DNA of 64,000 nucleotides from DASSQJ01 sp963773655 (lineage in GTDB: Bacteria > Actinomycetota > Actinomycetes > Actinomycetales > Dermatophilaceae), in NCBI GenBank assembly GCA_963773655.1, contig CAVZBX010000001.1, forward strand, positions 620,001 through 684,000, read 5' to 3'. How positions within the stretch are numbered: the stretch's first letter is position 1; each line of letters opens with the position of its first letter. Below, piece after piece: positions 52,095 through 62,263 of the stretch. The notes under the pieces are model-generated. The model was not told the DNA's origin. It worked only from the letters and a program-made list of their open reading frames with translations, and searched no databases. Position numbers and translations under genes: made by a program.

Positions 52095-52931
52095 ATGGCC
52101 GCCCCACACCGCGACCCCGCTCCCGACGACCTCGAGCGGCGGGTCGAGGACCGGATCGGCGCGCGCGACCTCGGGGTGTGGTCCACCGCGGCGGGTCGTG
52201 CGCTCGTCGCGGTGGTCGGCCGCCTCGTCACGCCGCTGGCCAGGCTCGTGGGCTGGGGCCGCCACAACCTCGCCCTCGTCGTCACCGTGGTGGTCGGCGG
52301 GGTCGTCGTGCTCGGGGCCGACCTCCTCGCCGCCCAGGTCTACGACGTGGTGAGCGAGGACCAGGCCCTCGGAGCGGTGGACGAGCCGGTGCTCGACGCG
52401 GCCGTGGCGCTGCGGACCCCGGCACGCGACGCCGCGGTCAACGCCTTCACCGACCTCGGCGGGGTCGTCGGCATGAGCGTGCTCGCCGTCGTGCTCACCG
52501 TGGCGCTGGCGGTGGTGCGCCGGTCGTGGACCCCGGTCCTGCTCATGTCCATCGCCGCCACCGGGTCGGTGCTGCTCACCGTGCTCGGCAAGGATCTCGT
52601 CGGGCGCGCCCGCCCGCCGGCGGCGCTCGCCGTCCCCCCGCTGGAGAGCTCGCCGTCGTTCCCCTCCGGACACACCCTCAACGCGACCGTGCTCATCGGG
52701 ATGCTCGCCTACCTGGCGCTGCTCGGCACGGCCCGGGCGTGGCTGCGCTGGGCGGTCGTCGTGTCCGCGGTGCTCTTCGTGCTCGCCATGGGCCTGTCCA
52801 GGGTCTACCTCGGGCACCACTGGCTCACCGACGTGGTCGCCGGATGGCTGGTCGGCGTCGGGTGGCTCGCCACGGTCGTCACGGGGCACCGGATCAGGAC
52901 GACCCTGCGCCGGTCCGCGGACCCGGGGTGA
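52095..52931 (+). CDS. PAP2-family membrane phosphatase
   Basis: 278-residue integral membrane lipid phosphatase (undecaprenyl-pyrophosphate or phosphatidate phosphatase class). Six membrane segments are seen (about 55-80, then 120-250). The three catalytic motifs are present: KDLVGRARPP near residue 172 (KxxxxxxRP), PSFPSGHT near 194 (PSGH) and SRVYLGHHWLTDV near 236 (SRxxxxxHxxxD). The ATG at 52095 follows TTGAAT by 6 bases; it begins 16 bases after the ssrA terminator. Confidence 0.9.
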   Translation: MAAPHRDPAPDDLERRVEDRIGARDLGVWSTAAGRALVAVVGRLVTPLARLVGWGRHNLALVVTVVVGGVVVLGADLLAAQVYDVVSEDQALGAVDEPVLDAAVALRTPARDAAVNAFTDLGGVVGMSVLAVVLTVALAVVRRSWTPVLLMSIAATGSVLLTVLGKDLVGRARPPAALAVPPLESSPSFPSGHTLNATVLIGMLAYLALLGTARAWLRWAVVVSAVLFVLAMGLSRVYLGHHWLTDVVAGWLVGVGWLATVVTGHRIRTTLRRSADPG

Positions 52932-52961
52932 GCGGGGCGGCGGCGTCGGTGGCCGCCCCGC
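52932..52961. terminator. Bidirectional terminator hairpin
   Basis: Perfect 10-base arms (52932-52941 and 52952-52961) around a 10-base loop sit between the convergent PAP2 and ppdK genes. Confidence 0.6.
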
Positions 52962-52977
52962 CCGCCCCGGGGGCGGC

Positions 52978-55659
52978 TCAGTCGTCCAGCGCGGCCCGGC
53001 CGGCCTCTAGCCGGGCCACCGGCACCCGGAACGGCGAGCAGGAGACGTAGTCGAGTCCGGAGCCGTGGAAGAAGTGGATCGACTCCGGGTCGCCCCCGTG
53101 CTCACCGCAGACGCCGAGCTTGAGCTCGGGCCTGGTCTCTCGGCCCTCCCAGGCGGCGATCTGGACCAGGCGGCCCACGCCGCCCTGGTCGATGGTCTCG
53201 AACGGGGAGACCCCGAAGATCCCTCGGTCGAGGTACTGGGAGAAGAACGCGCCCTCCACGTCGTCCCGGCTGAAGCCCCACGTCGTCTGGGTGAGGTCGT
53301 TGGTGCCGAAGGAGAAGAAGTCCGCGGCGTTGGCGATGTCACCGGCGGTGAGGGCGGCGCGCGGCAGCTCGATCATGGTGCCGACCTTGTGGTCCAGGTG
53401 CACCGAGTGCGCGACCCGCACCTCGTGGGCCGCCGCGTCGATCTCCTCTCGGATGGCCGTCAGCTCCTGGACCGCGCCGACGAGCGGGACCATGATCTCC
53501 GGGTGCGCCTCGCCGCCGCCCTCGATGACCGTGGCGGCCGCCTCGAGCACCGCCCGCGCCTGCATCGCGAACAGCCCGGGGATGGCCAGGCCGAGCCGGA
53601 CTCCGCGCAGGCCGAGCATCGGGTTCTCCTCGTGGAGGCGCAGCACCGCGTGCAGCAGCCGGGAGTCGATGTCGGAGTGCTCGCCGCGCTCGTCCTCGAG
53701 CGCCACCTTGACCGACAGCTCGGTCAGGTCCGGGAGGAACTCGTGGAGCGGCGGGTCGAGGAGGCGCACCGTGACCGGCCGGCCCTCCATCGCCTCGAAG
53801 ATCTCGAGGAAGTCCTGCCGCTGGAGCGGGAGCAGCTGCTCGAAGACCTGCTGCCGCTCCTCGTCGGAGTCGGCGAGGATGAGGTGCTCCACCATCGCCC
53901 GACGCTCCTCTCCGAGGAACATGTGCTCGGTGCGGGCCAGGCCGATGCCCTCGGCGCCGAACCGGCTGGCCCGGGCCGCGTCGGGGCCGGTGTCGGCGTT
54001 GGCGCGCACGCCCAGTCGGCGGACCCGGTCGGCCACCTGCATCAACCGGTGCACCGAGCGCACGACCGGCGCGACGTCCTCGGCCTCGGGATCGACCTCG
54101 CCCTCGAAGTAGCGGACGACGGGGGAGGGGCGGACGGGGATCTCGCCAAGGAAGATCTCGCCGGTGGAGCCGTCGATGGAGATGGTGTCGCCCTGCTCGA
54201 CCACCGTGCCGTCCGGGGTGGTGAAGCGGCCCGCCTTGGTGTCGACGTCGAGGGCCTCGGCGCCGCAGACGCAGGTGCGGCCCATGCCGCGGGCGACGAC
54301 CGCCGCGTGCGAGGTCTTCCCGCCGCGGCTGGTCAGGATCCCCCGCGCGGCGACCATCCCGTGCAGGTCGTCCGGGTTGGTCTCCCGCCGGACGAGGATG
54401 ACGGGGGTGCCCGCCTCGCTCATCGTCACGGCGGTGTCGGAGTCGAAGACGGCCTGGCCGACCGCGGCACCGGGCGAGGCGCTCATGCCGAGCGCCAGCG
54501 GGTCGGGGACGCCGTCCTGCTCGAAGTGGGGGAACATCAGCTGCGCCAGCTGGTCGCCCGTGACGCGCTGCAGCGCCTCGGTCTCGGTGATGACGCCGTC
54601 GTCGAGGAGGTCGGTCGCGATGCGGAACGCGGCCTCCGCGGTGCGCTTGCCGACGCGGGTCTGCAGCATCCACAGCCGGCCCTGCTCGATGGTGAACTCG
54701 ATGTCGCACATGTCGCGGTAGTGGCTGTCGAGGCGGGCCATGATGTCGAGCAGCTGGTGGTAGCTGTCGGGGTCGAGGGCCTCGAGCTCGGCGAGCGGGA
54801 GGGCGTTGCGGGTGCCGGCGACGACGTCCTCGCCCTGGGCGTCGGGGAGGTAGTCGCCGTAGACGCCGACGGCCCCGGTCGCCGGGTCGCGGGTGAAGGC
54901 GACGCCGGAGCCCGAGTCGGAGCCGCGGTTGCCGAAGGCCATCGCCTGGACGTTGACCGCGGTGCCCAGGTCGGTGGGGATCCGCTCGCGGCGGCGGTAG
55001 AGGACGGCCCGGGGCGCGTTCCAGGAGTCGAAGACCGCCATCACGGCGGCGCGCAGCTGGTCCCGCGGGTCCTGGGGGAACGGCGCGCCGGCCTGGTCGG
55101 CGATGACCTTCTTGAAGGTCGCGACGAGGTCGCGCAGGTCGTCGGTGTCGAGGTCGACGTCGGCCGTGACGCCCTTGGCCTGCTTCGCGGCGTCGATGGC
55201 GTCCTCGAAGAGGTCGCCGTCGAGGTCGAGCACCGTCTTCCCGAACATCTGGAGCAGCCGACGGTAGGAGTCCCAGGCGAACCGCGGGTTGCCCGTCTGC
55301 CGGGCCAGACCGGCGACGGAGTCGTCGCCGAGCCCGATGTTGAGGACGGTCTCCATCATCCCGGGCATCGAGAACTTGGCGCCGGAGCGGACGGAGACGA
55401 GGAGCGGGTCCTCGGGGTCACCGAGGGTGCGCCCCATCCGCTCCTCGAGGGTCTCGATGTGCGCGTCGACCTCGGCCCACAGCTCCTCCGGGGCGGACCC
55501 CGCCTCGAGGTAGGCCCGACAGGCCTCGGTCGTGATGGTGAACCCGGGTGGCACCGGGATGCCGAGGTTGGTCATCTCGGCGAGGTTCGCCCCCTTGCCC
55601 CCGAGCAGGTCCTTCATGTCCTTGTTGCCGCTCTCGAAGTCGTGGACGAGCTGGGCCAT
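52978..55659 (-). CDS. ppdK: Pyruvate, phosphate dikinase
   Basis: 893-residue enzyme interconverting pyruvate, ATP and phosphate with PEP, AMP and pyrophosphate. The N-terminal nucleotide domain (1-340) begins VHDFESGNKDMKDLLGGKGANLAEM; the swivelling phosphohistidine domain has TSRGGKTSHAAVVARGMG near residue 455; the C-terminal PEP/pyruvate barrel has RTEHMFL near 560, SFGTNDLTQTTWGFSRDD near 780 and GVCGEHGGDP near 850. Length and motifs are complete. ATG at 55659 follows AGGAGG. A near-perfect palindrome lies in its promoter. With pyc and malic enzyme close by it may supply PEP during growth on organic acids. Confidence 0.97.
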   Translation of the reverse strand: MAQLVHDFESGNKDMKDLLGGKGANLAEMTNLGIPVPPGFTITTEACRAYLEAGSAPEELWAEVDAHIETLEERMGRTLGDPEDPLLVSVRSGAKFSMPGMMETVLNIGLGDDSVAGLARQTGNPRFAWDSYRRLLQMFGKTVLDLDGDLFEDAIDAAKQAKGVTADVDLDTDDLRDLVATFKKVIADQAGAPFPQDPRDQLRAAVMAVFDSWNAPRAVLYRRRERIPTDLGTAVNVQAMAFGNRGSDSGSGVAFTRDPATGAVGVYGDYLPDAQGEDVVAGTRNALPLAELEALDPDSYHQLLDIMARLDSHYRDMCDIEFTIEQGRLWMLQTRVGKRTAEAAFRIATDLLDDGVITETEALQRVTGDQLAQLMFPHFEQDGVPDPLALGMSASPGAAVGQAVFDSDTAVTMSEAGTPVILVRRETNPDDLHGMVAARGILTSRGGKTSHAAVVARGMGRTCVCGAEALDVDTKAGRFTTPDGTVVEQGDTISIDGSTGEIFLGEIPVRPSPVVRYFEGEVDPEAEDVAPVVRSVHRLMQVADRVRRLGVRANADTGPDAARASRFGAEGIGLARTEHMFLGEERRAMVEHLILADSDEERQQVFEQLLPLQRQDFLEIFEAMEGRPVTVRLLDPPLHEFLPDLTELSVKVALEDERGEHSDIDSRLLHAVLRLHEENPMLGLRGVRLGLAIPGLFAMQARAVLEAAATVIEGGGEAHPEIMVPLVGAVQELTAIREEIDAAAHEVRVAHSVHLDHKVGTMIELPRAALTAGDIANAADFFSFGTNDLTQTTWGFSRDDVEGAFFSQYLDRGIFGVSPFETIDQGGVGRLVQIAAWEGRETRPELKLGVCGEHGGDPESIHFFHGSGLDYVSCSPFRVPVARLEAGRAALDD

Positions 55660-55686
55660 GGGACTGCCTCCTGGGGTCGGGAACCG

Positions 55687-55705
55687 GTACTACGTACCGT
55701 AGTAC
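55687..55705. promoter_or_regulatory. ppdK: Palindromic operator in the ppdK promoter
   Basis: GTACTACG-TAC-CGTAGTAC is a perfect 8-base inverted repeat with a 3-base centre. It lies just downstream of the minus-strand -10 candidate TATCAT (55708-55713), over the expected transcription start. A second, weaker symmetry ATACC-N6-GGTAT is adjacent (55711-55726). A dimeric repressor is the likely ligand; its identity is unknown. Confidence 0.6.
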
Positions 55706-55765
55706 ATGATGATACCCCCGGCGGTATGTGGGGCGAACCGGACCCTCGTCACACTCAGCAGTGGC

Positions 55766-56374
55766 TCAGCCGACGTCGAGGGCGTAGCGGTCGTCGACCC
55801 GTGCGAAGCCGAGCTCGGGGTAGTACGGCTCGACCATGCCGGGCGGCGTGAGCACCCGGCGGAAGCCCCGGTCGCGGAACAGGCCGGAGCGGCGGAAGAC
55901 GAACTCGCCGGGGGTGAAGTCACGGAACCGCGGGGTGACGTAGTCGAGGTCGACCTGGGCGGTGCCGTCCCCGACGTCGCGCACGAGCATCGCGCCGACC
56001 GTCTCGTCACCGTGCAGCACGAGGTAGGCGGCCCGCCCCGAGCCCTCGCGGAACCGGGGGAAGTACCGCGCGATGTCGGTGCCGTGCACGTCGAGGAAGT
56101 GCTGGAGGTAGCCGTCGTCCTCCTCCACTCCGAGCACGGTGTACTTGGTCTCGTCGTGCCGCTCGCGCAGCAGCCGTGCGATGAACCAGAGGTTGATGGT
56201 GGCGAGCACGACGTTCATCGCCACCATCGGCCACACCTCGATGATGGCGTTGAACACGGTGAGGATGACGCACGCGATGGTGTTGAGCACCCGCAGCCGC
56301 AGGATGCGGGCCTGGAGCAGCGAGAAGACGAGCAGCGCCGAGCCGAACCAGCCGAGGGCGTCGACCCAGCTCAC
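55766..56374 (-). CDS. YgjV-like membrane protein
   Basis: 202-residue protein. Three membrane segments occupy the first 70 residues (WVDALGWFGSALLVFSLLQ, then LNTIACVILTVFNAII and AMNVVLATINLWFIAR), resembling the inner-membrane YgjV family. The remaining 130 residues form a soluble domain with YFPRFREGSGRAAYLVLHGDETVGAMLVRD, which looks like a divergent GNAT-type fold. It overlaps the SIMPL gene by four bases, so they form an operon. Function unknown. Confidence 0.65.
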   Translation of the reverse strand: MSWVDALGWFGSALLVFSLLQARILRLRVLNTIACVILTVFNAIIEVWPMVAMNVVLATINLWFIARLLRERHDETKYTVLGVEEDDGYLQHFLDVHGTDIARYFPRFREGSGRAAYLVLHGDETVGAMLVRDVGDGTAQVDLDYVTPRFRDFTPGEFVFRRSGLFRDRGFRRVLTPPGMVEPYYPELGFARVDDRYALDVG

Positions 56375-56994
56375 CGGGCCGGCCCCAGGCCGAAGCGGAC
56401 CACGACCGCGGCGTGCACCTGGGACTCGCCGGCGGCGACCGGCATCGCGGCCATCGACTCCGCGGCCATCGCCCGGCCGCGGGCGACGGGGACCGCCGCA
56501 CCGTCACCGTCCTCCACCCGGAGCACCGGCCCCAGGAGGCGGCCGGCGAGGGCGGCGTACTGCTCGGCGCGCTCCCGCGCGTCGGCGAAGGCCGCGGCCC
56601 GGGCCTGCTCGTGCAGCGGCTGCGGGTCCTCGACCTCGAAGCCGAGCTCGTCGACGCCGAAGGCATCGCCGGCCGCGTCCGCGAGGCCCTCGAGCAGCGC
56701 GCCGACGGCGCCGGTGTCGCGGACCCGCAGCCGGAGGCGCTGGTGGGCGACGTAGCCGGCCACCGAGCCGTCCGTGTCGGTGCGGGTGCGCACGCCGAGG
56801 TCGGTCGTGCGCAGGTCCCGCTCGGCGAGGCCTCGGCGTCGGGCCGCGTCGAGCAGTGCGGTGGCGGCCGAGGCCGCCCCTGCCAGGGCCCGGGAGACCT
56901 CGGCCTGCTCGACCTGCACCCGGACGGCGAGGACGACGACGTCGGGCACCGCGCTCGCGGTGCCGCGACCGGTGACGACGACGTGGTCGGACAT
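56371..56994 (-). CDS. SIMPL-domain (DUF541) protein
   Basis: 207-residue protein of the SIMPL family, named for a mouse signalling partner; bacterial members form periplasmic or cytoplasmic oligomers of unclear function. VVVTGRGTASAVPDVVVLAVRV at residues 4-25, RDLRTTDLGVRT near 60 and AFADARERAEQYAALAGRLLG near 150 match the family. No signal peptide is evident, which is unusual for the family. TACAGT ends 7 bases before the ATG at 56994, which is preferred over an in-frame GTG nine bases earlier. Confidence 0.8.
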   Translation of the reverse strand: MSDHVVVTGRGTASAVPDVVVLAVRVQVEQAEVSRALAGAASAATALLDAARRRGLAERDLRTTDLGVRTRTDTDGSVAGYVAHQRLRLRVRDTGAVGALLEGLADAAGDAFGVDELGFEVEDPQPLHEQARAAAFADARERAEQYAALAGRLLGPVLRVEDGDGAAVPVARGRAMAAESMAAMPVAAGESQVHAAVVVRFGLGPAR

Positions 56995-57001
56995 GGCGGA
57001 C

Positions 57002-57007
57002 ACTGTA
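57002..57007 (-). promoter_or_regulatory. Leaderless-type -10 box
   Basis: TACAGT on the minus strand ends 7 bases before the ATG at 56994. Confidence 0.5.
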
Positions 57008-57073
57008 GGGCGCCGGTGATCCGGGCGGCCGGGTGTTTCGGGCTACCTGCGGGTACGCGGTTGAATCGTCCCC

Positions 57074-58506
<1,433 letters not shown>

Positions 58507-58510
<4 letters not shown>

Positions 58511-58887
58511 GCGACCCGTCCGGGGCGACGCGGCCGGCCGGGAGAGGCGCGCTCGCGGTGTCGGCGGCGCTCGCCGTCGCGGTGCAGCTCGTCGTCCTCT
58601 ACGCGCCGCGGGCGCCCGGGAGCCCTTTGTTCCCGGGCAGCGACAAGGTGGTGCACGTGCTCGTCTTCGCCGTTCCGGTGCTGCTCCTGCTGCTCGCCGG
58701 CGCGCCGGAGCGCGTGGTCCTCGTGCTGCTCGCCCTGCACGCGGTGGTCAGCGAGGTGGTCCAGGGGGCGCTGCTGCCGGACCGGTCGGCCGACCCCCTC
58801 GACGTCGTCGCCGACCTCGTGGGCGTGGCCGTGGGCTGGGGGCTCTGGCGCCTTGCGCAGGACCGGAGCCCGTCCGCGCGCTGGTAG
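58507..58887 (+). CDS. VanZ-like membrane protein
   Basis: 126-residue membrane protein with about four hydrophobic segments. SDKVVHVLVFAVPVLLLLL near residue 44 and SEVVQGALLPDRSADPLDVVADLVGVAVGW near 80 are the two conserved blocks of the VanZ family, of uncertain function outside glycopeptide resistance. GTG overlaps the malic enzyme stop by four bases, so it is coupled to it. Confidence 0.85.
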
Positions 58888-59107
58888 ACTCGGTCCTTCC
58901 ACCGGGTTCCCGGGCGCATGGCTGCGCCCCCTGGGCCGCAGGTCGCGGCCCCGCTCGACACACCACCCGGCGGCGCCGGTGACACCTCTCGAACCGGCCA
59001 CCCAGGACCACAGCCGGTCCGTGGACCCGTTGATCTCGCTGCTTCGCCACCGGCCGACGACGTGTCGCTCCGAACGCCATCCACGACGAAGCACAGGTGA
59101 ACACCCC
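58885..59107 (+). promoter_or_regulatory. Promoter and long 5' leader of the DEAD-box helicase gene
   Basis: TAGACT (58885-58890) overlaps the VanZ stop and would start a leader of about 210 bases. The leader contains a perfect 7-bp hairpin (58912-58918 with 58923-58929, loop TGGC). Long structured leaders are common on cold-inducible RNA helicase genes; regulation here is inferred. Confidence 0.4.
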
Positions 59108-61113
59108 ATGCCCAAGAAGGCATCCGGGCCGAAGGCCCGGTGGACCGCCGCCCAGAAGGCGCAGGCCCGCAAGACCCCCAAGAAGCCGCACCGCGGCCAG
59201 GGCGACTCCCGCCCGACCGCCAAGCGCGCTCCCCGCGACGAGCGCGACGCCACGCCCCGCGCCAAGCGGCCCCGCACCGAGCGCTCGCCGCGCTGGGACC
59301 GCGAGGACCCCCGCCGGTCCGGTTCCCCGGCCCGCACCGAGGCTCGCGAGGACCGCCGCCGCTCCGGTGACGACAGCCGCCGCGACGACCGCTGGCAGGA
59401 CCGTCGCGACGACCGCCGCCGCGACGACCGCTGGCAGGACCGCCGCGACGACCGCCGCCGCGACGACCGCTCGCAGGACCGACGGGAGGACCGTGCTCGG
59501 GACGACCGGCGCCGGGACGACCGGTTCGAGGACCGCCGCCGCGAGGAGCGGCGTGGCCACCACCGACCGCACGAGCCGCGCCCGCGCCGGGAGCGGGGGA
59601 GCGGCCGGTGCGCGAGCGCAGCCCCCGCGTGGCCGACCCGGCCCGCCGCGACCGCCACGAGGGCCGCCACGCCGAGCACCCGGTGTCCTTCGAGGAGGCC
59701 GAGGCCCTGCGCGCCGAGGCCGACACGTGGACCCGGTACTCCTCCACCGCCGGCGGGCCCAAGGACGTGACCGAGGACAACGGCTTCGCCGCCCTCGGGC
59801 TCACCGGCCGGCTGGTCGAGCGGCTGGCCCGCGACGGCATCACCGACCCCTTCCCGATCCAGGCGGCGGCCATCCCCGACGCCCTCGCCGGGCGCGACGT
59901 GCTCGGCCGGGGCCGCACCGGGTCCGGCAAGACGCTCGCGTTCGGACTGCCGATGGTGTCCCGCCTCGCCGACGGCACCAGGCCGGCCAGCCGACGGCCC
60001 CGCGCGCTGGTGCTCGTCCCGACCCGCGAGCTGGCCATGCAGGTGAGCGACGCGCTCGAGCCCTTCGTGCACGTCACCGGCCTCCGGCACCGGCTGGTCG
60101 CCGGTGGCCTGTCGTACGAGCCGCAGATCTCCTCCTTGGCCAGGGGCGTCGACCTGCTCGTCGCCACCCCGGGCCGGCTCACCGACCTCATGGAGCGCGG
60201 CGCCGTCGAGCTGGACGACGTCCGGGTCGCGGTCCTCGACGAGGCCGACCACATGGCCGACATGGGGTTCCTGCCGGAGGTCACCGCCATCCTCGACGCC
60301 CTCCCCGAGGGCGGCCAGCGGATGCTCTTCTCCGCGACCCTGGACCGCGGCGTCGACGCCCTCGTCGCCCGCTACCTCGTCGACCCGGTGACGCACTCCA
60401 CGGACGAGGCCCAGGCCGCGGTGACGACGATGAGCCACCACGTGCTGCTCATCGACCCGCAGGAGAAGAAGGCCCTGACCGCCGAGCTCGCCGGACGCGA
60501 GGGTCGGGTCATCGTCTTCGCCCGCACCCAGCTGGGCGCCGACCGGATCGCCGGCGAGCTGCGCTCCAAGGGCGTGCTCGCCGCGTCGCTGCACGGTGGG
60601 CTCTCGCAGCCGGTCCGCAACCGCGTCCTCGGCGCCTTCCGCGACGGCCGGATGTCGGTGCTCGTCGCCACCGACGTCGCCGCCCGCGGCATCCACGTCG
60701 ACGACGTCGGCCTCGTCGTGCAGGTCGACCCGCCCCGCGACCACAAGGACTACCTCCACCGGGCCGGGCGCACCGCCCGGGCGGGGGAGCGGGGCGCGGT
60801 CGTCATGCTCGCCCTGCCGCACCAGCGCCGGATGGTGACGCGCATCATCGAGGGAGCAGGCGCCGACGCCACGACGGCTCGCGTCTCCCCCGGTGACGCC
60901 ACGATGCAGGCCATCGGCGGCCGGGCGCCAAGCGGGGTCCCGGTGCCGGACGAGGTGTGGCGCCCGATCCTCGAGCCGAAGCGCTCGGAGCGGCGCGGCG
61001 GCCGACCCGGCAAGGGCGGTCCGCGGCACGGCAACCGGCGTCCGACGACCTCGGGCGGACCTCGTCGAGGCGCCGGACGCGGCGGCCACTCCGGGGGCAG
61101 AATGGGCGCGTGA
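59108..61113 (+). CDS. DEAD-box RNA helicase with Arg/Asp-rich N-terminus, frameshifted
   Basis: ATP-dependent RNA helicase, about 668 residues once corrected. Residues 1-190 are a disordered basic/acidic region with a 13-residue repeat (DDRWQDRRDDRRR type) encoded at 59384-59500. The frame then breaks at a G run (59595-59599; one G missing). The helicase core follows: Q-motif FPIQAAAIPDAL, Walker A GRTGSGKT, DEADHMADMGF, SAT in LFSATLD, and HRAGRTARAG in the RecA2 domain. The C-terminus is again basic (RSERRGGRPGKGGPRHGNRR). ATG 59108 gives the MPKKASGPKARW start. It resembles actinobacterial RhlE-type helicases. Confidence 0.9.
59384..59500 (+). repeat. 39-bp tandem repeat within the helicase gene
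   Basis: Three 39-base units begin at 59384, 59423 and 59462. Each encodes a 13-residue DDR(W/S)QDRR(D/E)DR(R/A)R block; the first two are nearly identical and the third is diverged. Confidence 0.8.
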
Positions 61114-61670
61114 GCGCGACCCACACGACCGGGCAGCTCCTCGTCGCGACGCCGCAGATCGAGGAGGGCGTGTTCCACCGCAGTGTGGTCCTCGTGCTCC
61201 ACCACGGCGACGACGGTGCCCAGGGGCTCGTGCTCAACCGGCCCATCGACGCCGACATCGACTCCGTGCTCCCCGGGTGGGAGCAGCACGCCAGCCGGCC
61301 CGCCAAGGTCTTCCAGGGCGGGCCGGTTCAGCTGGACTCGGCCCTCGGCCTCGTCGCGGTGCCCGGCGACGTGCCGGAGCCCACGGGCGTGCGGCGGCTC
61401 TTCGGCTCGGTCGCGCTCGTCGACCTCGACACCCCGCCCGTGCTCGTCGTGCCCGAGGTGGCCGGCCTGCGCATCTTCGCCGGCTACGCCGGCTGGTCGC
61501 CGGGGCAGCTCGAGGACGAGGTGAGCACCGGCTCGTGGTTCGTCGTCGACACCGAGAGCGGCGACGCCTTCACCGACGACCCGGAGCACCTCTGGCGGCG
61601 GGTGCTCCGACGCCAGCCCGAGCCGCTGCGCTGGGTCGCGTGGTTCCCGCCGGACCCCGACCTCAACTGA
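61110..61670 (+). CDS. YqgE/AlgH family protein
   Basis: 186-residue UPF0301 protein. TGQLLVATPQIEEGVFHRSVVLVLHHGDDGAQGLVLNRP at the start and FAGYAGWSPGQLEDEVSTGSW near residue 128 are the family signatures. Function unknown, proposed transcriptional role in some species. GTG overlaps the helicase stop by four bases. Confidence 0.93.
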   Translation: MSATHTTGQLLVATPQIEEGVFHRSVVLVLHHGDDGAQGLVLNRPIDADIDSVLPGWEQHASRPAKVFQGGPVQLDSALGLVAVPGDVPEPTGVRRLFGSVALVDLDTPPVLVVPEVAGLRIFAGYAGWSPGQLEDEVSTGSWFVVDTESGDAFTDDPEHLWRRVLRRQPEPLRWVAWFPPDPDLN

Positions 61671-61752
61671 AGCAGCGGGCCGGCCCCGGACCCGCCCCGC
61701 CACGGCACCCCCGTGCATCCGTCGAGGGCTCGGCGCCGGGCGCCCACCGGCG

Positions 61753-61758
61753 TAGGCT
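61753..61758 (+). promoter_or_regulatory. Leaderless-type -10 box
   Basis: TAGGCT ends 6 bases before the ATG at 61765. Confidence 0.55.
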
Positions 61759-61764
61759 CGGACC

Positions 61765-62064
61765 ATGAGCGAGACGACTCCGCCGCTGGACGACCCGAAC
61801 GCCCCCGGTGAGCCGCAGACGCAGACGGCGGTGCTCGAGCGCACCGAGACCGTGCCGGAGGTCGCCGAGCCGGGCGACCACGAGCGCTTCGCGCACTACG
61901 TCCGCAAGGAGAAGATCCTCGAGAGCGCGCTGTCCGGTGAGCCGGTCACCGCCCTGTGCGGCAAGGTCTGGGTGCCCGGCCGTGACCCGGACCGCTTCCC
62001 GGTCTGCCCGACGTGCAAGGAGATCTACGACGGTCTCCGGCCGCCGGAGGACGGCGGGGAGTAA
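61765..62064 (+). CDS. DUF3039 protein
   Basis: 99-residue actinobacterial protein of unknown function. The acidic, threonine-rich N-terminus leads to the DUF3039 core: GDHERFAHYVRKEKILESAL, VTALCGKVWVPGRDPDRFPVCPTCKEIYDGL. The three cysteines (ALCGK, PVCPTC) form a probable zinc-binding site. It is commonly found near the helicase encoded at 63340. Confidence 0.9.
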   Translation: MSETTPPLDDPNAPGEPQTQTAVLERTETVPEVAEPGDHERFAHYVRKEKILESALSGEPVTALCGKVWVPGRDPDRFPVCPTCKEIYDGLRPPEDGGE

Positions 62065-62263
62065 CCACTCCGCGACGGGTCGTCAGGGGAGCGAGCGGCG
62101 CGGCCGGCGCCCCGGGGGCGTGGCGGCCCTGCGGGGCAGATCGCCTGCCGGCGAAGCATTTACGGATCCTTTGCCGTGGACGGACCCGGGCGTGACCGAC
62201 GGCCGCCTAGTCTTCCGGCAGCCGTGCCGGAGGGGCGCGGCCCACACCCGGAGGACGACACTC

